Positions 34,683 through 43,508 of a stretch of DNA of 64,000 nucleotides are shown here, piece by piece. This DNA comes from Paracoccaceae bacterium (GTDB lineage: Bacteria; Pseudomonadota; Alphaproteobacteria; Rhodobacterales; Rhodobacteraceae). The DNA is taken from contig JAGQRW010000007.1 of the NCBI GenBank assembly GCA_020425085.1, forward strand, positions 310,001 to 374,000. Direction: 5' to 3'. The notes beneath the pieces were generated by a model. It was not told the origin of the DNA, ran no database searches, and saw only the letters and a program-made list of their open reading frames with translations. Both the position numbers and the translations under genes were made by a program. How positions within the stretch are numbered: the first letter of the stretch is position 1; every line of letters begins with the position of its first letter.

Positions 34683-36398
34683 TCAGTTCTGCCCGGCGAA
34701 TCGCGCCTCCATTTCGGCGCGGGTTTCATCGCTGATCTTGGTGAACAACACTTCGGGCACACTGAATTCATGTCCTGCTGGCAGGGCGGAAAGTGCAACC
34801 TTCAAGTCTGTTGGCCAGTTTCGGTTGTCGCTGTTCATCGCCGCCAGCATGGTATCGGCGGCATCCGGGATGAAGGGTTGCGACAGCACCGCATAAAGCG
34901 GGATCAGGTTCAGGGCAAACCGCACGATGGCAGCGGCCTTTGCCGGGTCGGTCTTGTAGATCGCCCATGGCTGGGCCGCTTGCAAGTATTCGTTGCCGAT
35001 CACCCAGATTGCGCGCAGTTCAGTCGTCGCCTTGCGCAACTCGATCGCGGTCATGCAGTCTTCATAGGCCTTCAGACGTGTGGTGATCTGGGCTATCACC
35101 CCGGCCTCGGCCTCGTCGTATTCACCGCCATCCGGCACCACCTCGCCGAATTTCGAGCGGCAGAATTTGGTAACCCGGCTGACGAAATTTCCCAGTACAT
35201 CGGCCAGATCCTTGTTCACGCTGGCCTGAAAATTGTCCCAGGTAAATTCGCTGTCGGAATTTTCCGGCGCGTGGCTGAGCAACCACCAGCGCCAGTAATC
35301 CGACGGTAGGATATCCAACGCCTGATCCATGAAGATGCCGCGCCCCTGCGAGGTGGAAAACTGCCCGCCGTCATAGTTCAGATAGTTGAACGACTTGACG
35401 TAATCGACCAGCTTCCATGGCTCACCCGAACCCATGATCGTGGCCGGAAAGCTGAGGGTGTGGAACGGCACGTTATCCTTGCCCATGAACTGCACATAGC
35501 GAACGTCATCGGCCCCCATATCGGTGCGCCACCAGCGTTGCCAGGCGTCATCGCCCAGACCATGCGCATCGGCCCATTCGGCGGTGGCGCCGATATATTC
35601 GATGGGTGCATCGAACCAGACATAGAAAACCTTGCCCTCCATGCCCGGCCAATCCTTGTCGCCGCGTTTGACCGGCACCCCCCAGTCAAGATCGCGGGTG
35701 ATTCCCCGGTCGCGCAGACCATCGCCGTCATAAAGCCATTTCTTGGCGATCGAGGTGGTCAGGATCGGCCAATCGGTCTGGCGGTCGATCCATTCGCCCA
35801 AGCGATCACGCATCGCCGATTGTTTCAGGTAAAGATGCTTGGTCTCGCGCACCTCAAGGTCGGTGGAACCGGAAATGGCCGAACGCGGGTTTAGCAGTTC
35901 GGTCGGGTCAAGCTGTTTGGTGCAATTCTCGCACTGATCCCCCCTTGCCCGGTCATAGCCGCAGTTGGGGCAGGTGCCTTCGATGTACCGATCCGGCAGG
36001 AACCGCCCGTCGGCCAGCGAATAGACCTGCTTTTCGCTGACCTCCTCGATCAGACCGTTATCCGCCAGCTTGCCGGCAAGATGCTGGGTCAGTGTGTGGT
36101 TTCTGGCTGAGGATGAGCGGCCATAATGATCGAACGACAGACGAAACCCCCGCGCCAGTTCCGCCTGAACCCCATGCATGCGCGCGCAATAATCCGCCAC
36201 CGCCTCGCCGGTCTTGGCGGCGGCCAGTTCGGCTGGTGTGCCGTGTTCGTCGGTGGCGCAGATAAACATCACCTCATGACCGGTCTGGCGCATAAACCGT
36301 GCATAGGCATCGGCGGGCAACTGGCTGCCGACCAGATTGCCCAGATGCTTGATACCATTGATATAGGGTAGGGCCGAGGTGATGAGTATGCGTGCCAT
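34683..36398 (-). CDS. metG: methionyl-tRNA synthetase
   Basis: Class I aminoacyl-tRNA synthetase of 571 residues that charges initiator and elongator tRNA-Met. The HIGH-like motif is HLGN (18-21) in [14 protein letters not shown], and four zinc cysteines are at 143, 146, 156 and 159 ([17 protein letters not shown]). The KMSKS loop is replaced by FSTSQ at 347-351. The rest of the catalytic and anticodon domains is intact ([32 protein letters not shown]), so the enzyme should be active; I believe this variant is usual in Rhodobacterales. There is no C-terminal tRNA-binding dimer domain. Confidence 0.96.
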   Translation of the reverse strand: MARILITSALPYINGIKHLGNLVGSQLPADAYARFMRQTGHEVMFICATDEHGTPAELAAAKTGEAVADYCARMHGVQAELARGFRLSFDHYGRSSSARNHTLTQHLAGKLADNGLIEEVSEKQVYSLADGRFLPDRYIEGTCPNCGYDRARGDQCENCTKQLDPTELLNPRSAISGSTDLEVRETKHLYLKQSAMRDRLGEWIDRQTDWPILTTSIAKKWLYDGDGLRDRGITRDLDWGVPVKRGDKDWPGMEGKVFYVWFDAPIEYIGATAEWADAHGLGDDAWQRWWRTDMGADDVRYVQFMGKDNVPFHTLSFPATIMGSGEPWKLVDYVKSFNYLNYDGGQFSTSQGRGIFMDQALDILPSDYWRWWLLSHAPENSDSEFTWDNFQASVNKDLADVLGNFVSRVTKFCRSKFGEVVPDGGEYDEAEAGVIAQITTRLKAYEDCMTAIELRKATTELRAIWVIGNEYLQAAQPWAIYKTDPAKAAAIVRFALNLIPLYAVLSQPFIPDAADTMLAAMNSDNRNWPTDLKVALSALPAGHEFSVPEVLFTKISDETRAEMEARFAGQN

Positions 36399-36472
36399 GA
36401 TCCTGCCATTCCGTCGCTTCGCCGCCGAGATAACGCAGGCGGGCTGAAAGGGCTAGGGAAAACCGCGCCTGC

Positions 36473-37720
36473 CTATCCTTGCGCCCCTTCATCATCCGGT
36501 GGCGGCAGCTTTTTGCGGCGCAGCAGTCGCGCCATCACAAATGTGGTTCTGGGCATGTAGGCATAGCGGGTTTTTTGCACCCGGCTGGGCCTTGCCCGCA
36601 TCCGTACCAGGCTGAATACCAGCAACACCAGATGCGCGAAGGCGATAAACAAAAACATCGCCGAAGCATCGAATTTCTCGATCAGCCAGGATGACAGTAC
36701 CGGGCTGGCAATCGCGCCGATGGCATAGAGGAACAGGAACGAGGCGCTGAGTTCAACCACCTGATCAGGCATGGCAAAGTCATTGGCATGCGCGGTGGCA
36801 ACCGAATAGATCGGCATTGTTGCCATGCCAAAGGTCACGGCAGTCACAAACACCATCAAGGTCGAACCGGTGCCAAATCCGATGGTGAACAGGCTGGTCG
36901 CAACCGCCGACAGCGACAACCAGATCATGACCCAACGCCGGTCGTATTTGTCGGCGAACCAGCCGACCGGATATTGCACAATCGCACCGCCCAGAACGTA
37001 GCTTGCCAGGAACAGCGCAATCTGACTGGCGTCCAACCCGATCTCCAGCCCGTAAATCGGCCCGACCATCCGGAACGAGGATGAAGTCAGCCCTGACACC
37101 ACCACCGCCGCCGCCGCCAAAGGCGATATGCGGATGGCCAAAGCGGGGCGTAATCGCGGTGCTGTGGTGGTTTCCGGCGGACTGGCCTTGGTCAGCATCA
37201 ATGGCAACAGCGAGGCGCAACAAAGGATCGCCAGTAGGTTATAGGAAAGATACGAGGCCGGCGTCAGGAACGAGATCATCATCTGCGCCGCCAATGACCC
37301 GCCAAGATCGGCAAACCGATACGCCCCCATCACCTTGCCACGAATGTTGTTGGTCACCTTGGCATGCATCCACGCCTCGATCACCGTGTAACATCCGGCC
37401 ACGCACAGCCCGGTCATGATACGCATCATCGCCCAGGCAATCGGGTCAACCAGCATCATGTGCGAAAGGATGCCGATGGCACCAAGGGCGGTGAAGGCGG
37501 CAAATGCCCGGTTATGCCCGACATTGCCCATCAGACGCGGTGCCCACCAGCAGCCGATGAAAAACCCGATGAAATGCGACGACCCCAGCCAGCCGACTTC
37601 GGTCCGGCTGAACCCTTCCTGCAACCCCGACAGGGCATCAAGCGGACCAACGCCGCCCGAACTCAACTGCAACAACACCGCCGACAACAACAGTGCCGCA
37701 AAGGAAATGATCAGACGCAT
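36473..37720 (-). CDS. MFS transporter, YcaD-like
   Basis: Twelve-helix carrier of 415 residues. The first helix (LIISFAALLLSAVLLQLSSG) and GWLGSSHFIGFFIGCWWAPRLMGNVGHNRAFA define the YcaD/UhpC-unlike group of uncharacterised MFS proteins. The middle and second half (VQYPVGWFADKYDRRWVM, motif A of the second half) are intact. The last 40 residues form a basic cytoplasmic tail. Substrate unknown. It is transcribed separately from nusB upstream, across a 271-base gap that contains repeat copy C. Confidence 0.88.
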   Translation of the reverse strand: MRLIISFAALLLSAVLLQLSSGGVGPLDALSGLQEGFSRTEVGWLGSSHFIGFFIGCWWAPRLMGNVGHNRAFAAFTALGAIGILSHMMLVDPIAWAMMRIMTGLCVAGCYTVIEAWMHAKVTNNIRGKVMGAYRFADLGGSLAAQMMISFLTPASYLSYNLLAILCCASLLPLMLTKASPPETTTAPRLRPALAIRISPLAAAAVVVSGLTSSSFRMVGPIYGLEIGLDASQIALFLASYVLGGAIVQYPVGWFADKYDRRWVMIWLSLSAVATSLFTIGFGTGSTLMVFVTAVTFGMATMPIYSVATAHANDFAMPDQVVELSASFLFLYAIGAIASPVLSSWLIEKFDASAMFLFIAFAHLVLLVFSLVRMRARPSRVQKTRYAYMPRTTFVMARLLRRKKLPPPDDEGAQG

Positions 37721-37871
37721 GGCTTGAATTCTCTACTGTTCACCAAGACTGACCCGGTCAGCACCGAAACCCAACCGGATTATCAAGCCCGCCGATGCTT
37801 TTCATCATTTTGCTACCCGATAGTGGCTGCGATGACGCGCTGGCAGACTGGGTGGCCCAATCCTGTGCTTT

Positions 37872-37900
37872 CCCTCATTGTTCCTGAAATACTCCGGGGG
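37872..37900 (-). repeat. GGAGTATTT intergenic repeat, copy C
   Basis: On the minus strand the sequence reads CCCCCGGAGTATTTCAGGAA followed by CAATGAGGG, nearly identical to the copy at 13526-13550. It lies between nusB and the MFS gene, together with GC-rich inverted repeats (GGTGC...GCACC at about 37902-37917 and GCAGGGG...CCCCTGC at about 37918-37936), which may terminate the riboflavin-nusB transcript. Confidence 0.6.
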
Positions 37901-37991
37901 TAGGTGCAATTTCGCACCGCAGGGGCAGCGCCCCCTGCCATGGCCCTCGCGGCGAACAGACGCGGGGCCAGCCTCGTTCAACGCGGTAATC

Positions 37992-38462
37992 TCAGGCAAA
38001 TTCCGCCGGTCGCGCCTCACGCGCCATGTGGTCCAGTACCGCATTGACAAAGCCCGGTTCACGACCATCGGGAAAAAATGCCTTGGCAACCTCGACAAAC
38101 TCCGAAATCACCACCTTTACCGGTGTGCCACGGTCCAGCAGTTCTGCCCCCGCCGTGCGGAACAATGCCCGCAAGGTGGGGTCGATCCGCTCGATCGGCC
38201 ATTTCGCCACAAGTGCGCGGTCGGTCATCTGGTCGATCTTTGCCTGTTCAGAAACCGCCAGATACAGTAACTGCCGGAACAGATCGACATTGCCTTCGGG
38301 CCATTCCTCGTCATCAACCACAGCCCCGAAACGATGCGTCTCGAATTCTTCGCGTACCTTGTCAAGATCGCTGTCGCTGGCTTCCATCTGAAACAGCGCC
38401 TGCACTGCATATAACCTTGCCGCAGATCGCATCCGCCGCTTGTCGTCCTTTGCCTTTGTCAT
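37992..38462 (-). CDS. nusB: transcription antitermination factor NusB
   Basis: All-helical RNA-binding protein of 156 residues that with NusE binds boxA in rRNA leaders. The segment RSAARLYAVQALFQME, the middle IERIDPTLRALFRTAGAELL and the end ISEFVEVAKAFFPDGREPGFVNAVLD are diagnostic. Its start overlaps the end of ribH by four bases, the common ribH-nusB coupling in alphaproteobacteria. Confidence 0.96.
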   Translation of the reverse strand: MTKAKDDKRRMRSAARLYAVQALFQMEASDSDLDKVREEFETHRFGAVVDDEEWPEGNVDLFRQLLYLAVSEQAKIDQMTDRALVAKWPIERIDPTLRALFRTAGAELLDRGTPVKVVISEFVEVAKAFFPDGREPGFVNAVLDHMAREARPAEFA

Positions 38463-38995
38463 TCGCCGCTATCCGCGATCAGGATGTTTTCCGAAGCGGG
38501 CCTGAACCCGATGCCTTTTGTGGCGCGGTTGAATTTCCGTGCCAGCAAAATCAGATGCATCGCCGCCTCGGCTGCCCCGCCGCCCTTGTTCTGGCCCAAG
38601 GCATTCGCCCGGATCTCGGCCTGGGCGCGGTTTTCCACCGTCAGAATGCCATTGCCAAGCGCCACCCCGTCCAGTCCCAGCAGTTGCAGCGCGCGCGAAC
38701 TGTCGTTGCAGACGGTCTCGTAATGTGTGGTCTCACCACGAATGACGCAGCCAAGGGCGACAAAGCCGTCAAAGTCGCGGCTGTTCGCGGCAAACCGGAT
38801 GGCGGTCGGCACCTCCAGCGCCCCTGGCACCTCGACCAGTTCATGCGTGGCACCTGCCGCTTTGATCGCCGCCTTCGCGCCCGTGATCAACTGATCGGCG
38901 ATGTCGCGATAGTAGGGCGCGACGACGATCAGCAGCCGGGTCGGTTCGCTGAATCGTGGCGAGGGCAGGGTGTAGTGGGTTTCACTCTCGGCCAT
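38459..38995 (-). CDS. ribH: 6,7-dimethyl-8-ribityllumazine synthase
   Basis: Penultimate riboflavin enzyme, 178 residues, joining the dihydroxybutanone phosphate made by RibB with the ribityl-pyrimidine. Seen are VPGALEVPTAIRFAA, FDGFVALGCVIRGETTHYE with the catalytic histidine region, and GNGILTVENRAQAEIRA. It forms hollow oligomers in the cytoplasm. It starts six bases after the ribB stop and overlaps nusB, so it is part of one operon with ribE, ribB and nusB. Confidence 0.96.
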   Translation of the reverse strand: MAESETHYTLPSPRFSEPTRLLIVVAPYYRDIADQLITGAKAAIKAAGATHELVEVPGALEVPTAIRFAANSRDFDGFVALGCVIRGETTHYETVCNDSSRALQLLGLDGVALGNGILTVENRAQAEIRANALGQNKGGGAAEAAMHLILLARKFNRATKGIGFRPASENILIADSGE

Positions 38996-39001
38996 GTTGG
39001 A

Positions 39002-40099
39002 TCAACCTTTGGTAATAGACCGGGTGCCGGTGATGTTGAGGCCATATGCGTCAAGGCCGATGATTTTCGGCAATGGACTGTCGGTCAGCAGTGTGATCTC
39101 CCGCAGGCCGAGGGCCGACAGGATCTGCGCCCCCAACCCGGTATGGCGCAGGGTCTGCGGCGATACTTCGCCGGCAAATACCAGCTTTTTCGCAGGCTCG
39201 CGGAACAGAACCACCACGCCGCGCCCCTCCTTGGCGATGATTTCCATCGCTTTTGGCAGTTCATCCACCGGTGTCGGGCCAAGCCCCAGCACATCCTCCA
39301 GCGGGTTCAGCGCGTGCGTTCGCACCAGAACCGCGCCCGGCAGACCAAGATCGCCCTTGCTAAGGGCGACATGTTCGGTGCCGTCGGTTTCATCGGTGAA
39401 AATCTTCAGATTCCATTCCCCGCCATAGGCCGACGTCACCTTGCGCTCGCTGCTTTGGCGCACCAGATTGTCGTGGCGGTGACGATAGGCGATCAAATCC
39501 GAGATGGTGCCGATCTTCAGCCCGTGTCGCTGGGCAAAACCGATCAGGTCAGGCAGCCGCGCCATGGTGCCGTCGTCGTTCATGATCTCGCAGATCACGC
39601 CGGCGGGGTTCAGCCCGGCGAGCCGCGAGATATCAACCGCCGCCTCGGTGTGACCGGCGCGGATCAGAACGCCGCCATCGCGGGCGCGCAAAGGAAAGAC
39701 ATGCCCCGGCGTGGCGATGTCGCTGGCGGTTGAATCGGGATTGATCGCCACCTCCACCGTCTTGGCGCGGTCATGCGCCGATATGCCGGTGGTGACACCT
39801 TCGCGGGCCTCGATGGAAATGGTGAACGCGGTTTCGTGGCGCGATGAATTGTAAGACGCCATAAGCGGCAACCCCAGCCGGTCGATCCGGTCCGAGGTCA
39901 GCGCCAGACAGATCAGCCCGCGCCCGTGCATCGCCATGAAATTGATCGATTCCGGTGTCGCCATTTCCGCCGGGATCACCAGATCGCCTTCGTTTTCGCG
40001 GTCTTCATGGTCCACCAACACGAACATGCGGCCGTTGCGGGCGTCCTGGATGATGTCCTCGATCGGTGAAATCATCTCGGCGTAATCAGCATTTGTCAT
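39002..40099 (-). CDS. ribB: 3,4-dihydroxy-2-butanone-4-phosphate synthase with degenerate GTP cyclohydrolase II-like domain (RibBX)
   Basis: The first about 205 residues form the dihydroxybutanone phosphate synthase: [11 protein letters not shown], the segment [14 protein letters not shown] and [25 protein letters not shown] are all there, so ribulose-5-phosphate conversion is expected. The last about 150 residues have the GTP cyclohydrolase II fold outline, but the three zinc cysteines (normally C-x10-C-x-C) are missing: the region reads [18 protein letters not shown]. It therefore should not make the pyrimidine precursor. This matches the RibBX variant known in Proteobacteria. A separate GTP cyclohydrolase II is expected elsewhere. 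Confidence 0.93.
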   Translation of the reverse strand: MTNADYAEMISPIEDIIQDARNGRMFVLVDHEDRENEGDLVIPAEMATPESINFMAMHGRGLICLALTSDRIDRLGLPLMASYNSSRHETAFTISIEAREGVTTGISAHDRAKTVEVAINPDSTASDIATPGHVFPLRARDGGVLIRAGHTEAAVDISRLAGLNPAGVICEIMNDDGTMARLPDLIGFAQRHGLKIGTISDLIAYRHRHDNLVRQSSERKVTSAYGGEWNLKIFTDETDGTEHVALSKGDLGLPGAVLVRTHALNPLEDVLGLGPTPVDELPKAMEIIAKEGRGVVVLFREPAKKLVFAGEVSPQTLRHTGLGAQILSALGLREITLLTDSPLPKIIGLDAYGLNITGTRSITKG

Positions 40100-40148
40100 G
40101 GTCGGCCTTCGCGCTCGGAATTATGGGTTTCAGCGGCAGATATTCAGA

Positions 40149-40745
40149 TCAGCCGGCTTCGTTCAGTCGCGCCACATAGCGCGCCAGCGTGTCGATTTCC
40201 AGATTGACCCGGTCGCCAGTCCTGACATCGCCCCAGGTGGTGACCGCCTTGGTATGCGGGATGAAGTTGATGCCGAAAACCGCACCTTCGACATCGTTCA
40301 CCGTCAGCGAGGTACCGTTCAGCGCCACCGAACCCTTGGGAGCGATGAATTTTGCCAGATCGTCAGGTGCCTTCAGCGTCACGCGGGTGCTGTCGCCCTC
40401 ATCCTGCATTCTGACCACTTCGGCCACACCATCGACATGGCCGGATACGATATGACCGCCCAGTTCATCCCCGACCTTCAGGGCGCGTTCCAGATTGATG
40501 CGCTTGCCCGTCTGCCAGGTATCAAGGTTGGTCTTGGAAACGCTTTCGGCGGAAATCTGAACCTCGAACCATGGTTCGGGTTTTTGGCCCAGGGCAACCA
40601 CCGTCAGGCAAACGCCATCGCATGCAATCGACGCGCCAATTTCGATGTTGCCGATGTCATAGGCGGTGCCGATCCGTGCCGTCAGGTCACCGGATTTGCG
40701 GGTTTCCAGTACCCGGCCGATATCGGTTATGATCCCGGTGAACAT
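40149..40745 (-). CDS. ribE: riboflavin synthase, alpha chain
   Basis: Final enzyme of riboflavin synthesis, 198 residues, dismutating two lumazines into riboflavin. It has the expected internal duplication of two barrel domains: MFTGIITDIGRVLE...SIACDGVCLTVV and GGHIVSGHVDGVA...SVALNGTSLTVNDVE. It heads the ribE-ribB-ribH-nusB run (49 bases to ribB). No FMN riboswitch is visible in the 192 bases upstream, which are shared with the divergent capsule gene. Confidence 0.96.
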   Translation of the reverse strand: MFTGIITDIGRVLETRKSGDLTARIGTAYDIGNIEIGASIACDGVCLTVVALGQKPEPWFEVQISAESVSKTNLDTWQTGKRINLERALKVGDELGGHIVSGHVDGVAEVVRMQDEGDSTRVTLKAPDDLAKFIAPKGSVALNGTSLTVNDVEGAVFGINFIPHTKAVTTWGDVRTGDRVNLEIDTLARYVARLNEAG

Positions 40746-40937
40746 GATCCTCGTCCCAATTTAACGACAGGTGAAAGACCTATATCGCTGCGCCGTTCAG
40801 GGCAAGAGCGGTTTCACCGGGTAATGACGGCAAGGCGCTGCCGGACCGCAAACCAAACAGCCAAAGCGTTCCGGCGGCAACAGAGTTTTCAGAATTTTCT
40901 GCGAAACCCAGAAAATGAGTGACAGAAAAGGCGGCGG

Positions 40938-42278
40938 ATGAAACAACCGGCGCGGTCAAAGGACGGCAAGCAAGGGCTTGGCAAGATGGGTAAAATAACC
41001 GGGGCCGGAAAGGTGTTCCTGTTCCTTCAGGGGCCTCATGGGCCGTTTTTTCATCAACTGTCGAGGGTTCTGAAAACCTCGGGTGCCGAGGTTTTCAAGG
41101 TCGGTTTCAACCAGGGTGACCGCGCATTCTGGAAAGATACCGACAGCTATATCGGCTATTTCGGCAGGCTTGAGGACTGGCCCGATCAGGTTCGTATCCT
41201 GTTTGCGGAAAAAAACATCACCGACATCGTACTTTATGGCGACACGAGGCTGGTTCACGCCGAGGCGGTCAAGGCCGCACGGCAGGCGGGAATTACCGTA
41301 CATTGCTTTGAAGAAGGTTATCTCAGGCCCTATTGGGTGACTTATGAACGCGGCGGTGTGAACGGGTTTTCGCGCCTTTGCGAACTCAGCGTAGCGGAAA
41401 TGCGCGCCGAATTGCAGGAACGCGATCTTGACCTGCCTGATGCCCCGGCCCGTTGGGGTGATATGCGCCATCATGCCTTTTATGGCGCGCTTTATCACGG
41501 ACATATCCTGTTCCGGAATCGCGAATACCAGAACTATCGCACCCATCGCGACGTTTCGGTATTGCAGGAATTTCGGTTGCATTTCAGGCGCTTCCTGTCG
41601 ATCCCCTGGCATGCGGCGCAACGGCGCGCGGCCTCGCTCAGGATTCGACGCGACGGCTTTGTCTATCATCTGGTGCTGCTTCAGCTCAGCCATGACGCCT
41701 CGATCCAGTTTCACTCGCCGCTGCGTTCCATGCCGGAATTCATCCGCCTGACGATCGAAGCCTTCGCGGCTGGTGCGCCGGTGCATCATCATCTGGTGAT
41801 CAAGACCCACCCATTGGAAGATGGCAGATTTCCGCTGGCCAGCATCACCCGCGACACTGCGCAGGAGTTCGGCGTAGCGGCGCGTGTGCATTTCGTGCGT
41901 GGCGGCAAGTTGGCTGGCCTTCTGAATTTCGCCCGCAGCGTGGTGACGGTGAATTCTACTGCCGCCCAACAGGCCTTGTGGCGGGGATTGCCGCTGAAAG
42001 CGTTTGGCAATTCCGTCTATTACAAGCCGGAATTCGTGTCAGAACAACCGCTTGACGAATTCTTTGCCGAGCCGGGCAAGCCCGACGCCCGCGCCTATCG
42101 TGATTATCGCCACTACCTTCTGGAAACATCACAGGTCATGGGCGGCTTTTATTCCGCCAAAAGCCGCCGCCGCCTGATCCGAGGCGTGGTCGACCGAGTG
42201 CTTGCCAAAGCCGACCCTTATGATTCGCTGAAACTTGAGAACGCGGCCCCCAAGCAACAGTTGCGGGTCGTCAACTAA
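40938..42278 (+). CDS. kpsS: capsule polysaccharide beta-Kdo transferase, KpsS type
   Basis: Cytoplasmic glycosyltransferase of 446 residues that starts the poly-Kdo linker on lyso-phosphatidylglycerol for group 2-type capsules. The start KVFLFLQGPHGPFFHQLSRVL, the segment HCFEEGYLRPYWVTYERGG with the family HxxEEGYLR motif and VIKTHPLEDGRFP are characteristic of KpsS. ATG 40938 follows AGGCGGCGG; an inner ATG at 40986 is possible. A KpsD-like export lipoprotein and KpsC follow. The ABC exporter genes KpsM/KpsT/KpsE are not in the window. Confidence 0.92.
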   Translation: MKQPARSKDGKQGLGKMGKITGAGKVFLFLQGPHGPFFHQLSRVLKTSGAEVFKVGFNQGDRAFWKDTDSYIGYFGRLEDWPDQVRILFAEKNITDIVLYGDTRLVHAEAVKAARQAGITVHCFEEGYLRPYWVTYERGGVNGFSRLCELSVAEMRAELQERDLDLPDAPARWGDMRHHAFYGALYHGHILFRNREYQNYRTHRDVSVLQEFRLHFRRFLSIPWHAAQRRAASLRIRRDGFVYHLVLLQLSHDASIQFHSPLRSMPEFIRLTIEAFAAGAPVHHHLVIKTHPLEDGRFPLASITRDTAQEFGVAARVHFVRGGKLAGLLNFARSVVTVNSTAAQQALWRGLPLKAFGNSVYYKPEFVSEQPLDEFFAEPGKPDARAYRDYRHYLLETSQVMGGFYSAKSRRRLIRGVVDRVLAKADPYDSLKLENAAPKQQLRVVN

Positions 42279-42372
42279 GCGATAATCCACCTTTTACTTG
42301 GCGCATTTCACTTATTGCGTGTACAGTCGCGAAAAAAGAACTGAGGCAGTTTGACAACAAGGGGCAGTACCC

Positions 42373-43506
42373 GTGTCATTTAACGTGAAAGCTGGGGTTC
42401 GCCTTGCGGCCCTGTTTGTGGTGCTTGTGGCGCTCGGTTCCTGCGGTTTGCCGCGTCCCGGACCGAACAAGCGCGAAATCTTTTCAAGTTCGGTACAGCG
42501 CGAAGGCAATGCCTTCATTGTATCCGTCAACGAAAGGGTGATCCAGTATACCAGCGTCGCCCCCGCAGTGATGTTCAGCGATCGTTTTACCAACGCTGGC
42601 AAGATCGGTCCGGATCTGATCCGGCCCGGCGATGTTCTGGGGCTGCAAATCTGGGAAAACACCTCGGATACCCTGTTGGGCGGCGAGGCGACCAGCAATA
42701 CCCAGATCCAGGAAATTCAGGTCGATAGCAGCGGCAACATTTTCGTTCCCTATGCCGGGCGGATCCGTGCGGCGGGCAGTACGCCGGACCAGCTTCGTGC
42801 CGTGATAACCCGCAAACTCGACGCGCAGACGCCCGATCCGCAGGTGGTGGTGCGGCGCATCGCCGGTGACGGATCATCGGTCAGCGTCATGGGCGGGGTC
42901 AGTGCCCAGGGCGTTTATCCGATCCAGGGCGCGACCCGCACCCTGTCCGCCATGCTGGCCAAGGCCGGTGGAATCAAGATCGAACCCGAGGTGGCACAGA
43001 TCAGGGTGACGCGGGGCGATCAGACCGGCAAGGTCTGGTTTGCCGATCTTTACAACAACCCGAAATCCGACATTGCGCTGCGCCCCGGCGACCGTATCTA
43101 TGTTGAAGAGGATACCCGGTCCTATACCGCACTTGGTGCTACCGGGGCGCAGACCCGCATTCCCTTCAACAGCCAGAAACTCAGCGCGGTCGAGGCTTTG
43201 GCGCAGGTTGGTGGCCTCAGCAGTTCCACTGCCGATCCTACCGGAGTGTTCATTTTCCGCGACGAACCCGAAGAAATCGCCAACGCGGTACTTGGCCGCA
43301 ACGATCTGGTCGGCAGCCAGCGGTTTGCCTATGTGCTGGATATGACCGAACCGAACGGCGTATTCATCGGCCGCGATTTCCTGATCCGCGACGGCGATAC
43401 GGTTTTCGTGACCGAGGCACCTTTTGTAAGCTGGAACAAGACCCTGAGCGTTCTGAACAGCGGCATAGCGACCGGCGCCAATGTCGCCAAGGTGTCCGGG
43501 AACTAG
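42373..43506 (+). CDS. polysaccharide export lipoprotein, KpsD/Wza/BexD family
   Basis: Outer-membrane export channel component of 377 residues. It begins at GTG 42373 after AGGGGCAGTACCC-like sequence. The signal peptide ends in the lipobox LGSC with Cys24 as lipidation site. The poly-export domain shows PGDVLGLQIWENTSD and VDSSGNIFVPYAGRI, followed by soluble ligand-binding beta-grasp segments (GVYPIQGATRTLSAMLAKAGG and a second copy). The C-terminal end WNKTLSVLNSG is typical of the Bex/Ctr/Vex subgroup. It would carry capsule across the outer membrane. Confidence 0.92.
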   Translation: MSFNVKAGVRLAALFVVLVALGSCGLPRPGPNKREIFSSSVQREGNAFIVSVNERVIQYTSVAPAVMFSDRFTNAGKIGPDLIRPGDVLGLQIWENTSDTLLGGEATSNTQIQEIQVDSSGNIFVPYAGRIRAAGSTPDQLRAVITRKLDAQTPDPQVVVRRIAGDGSSVSVMGGVSAQGVYPIQGATRTLSAMLAKAGGIKIEPEVAQIRVTRGDQTGKVWFADLYNNPKSDIALRPGDRIYVEEDTRSYTALGATGAQTRIPFNSQKLSAVEALAQVGGLSSSTADPTGVFIFRDEPEEIANAVLGRNDLVGSQRFAYVLDMTEPNGVFIGRDFLIRDGDTVFVTEAPFVSWNKTLSVLNSGIATGANVAKVSGN

Positions 43507-43508
43507 TC

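Noticed and set aside
38078..39733. Open frame of 551 codons on the plus strand opposite nusB, ribH and ribB
   Set aside because: It crosses three real genes on the other strand and has no recognisable domain.
40746..40937. FMN riboswitch before ribE
   Set aside because: None of the conserved FMN-aptamer core segments could be found on the minus strand here.
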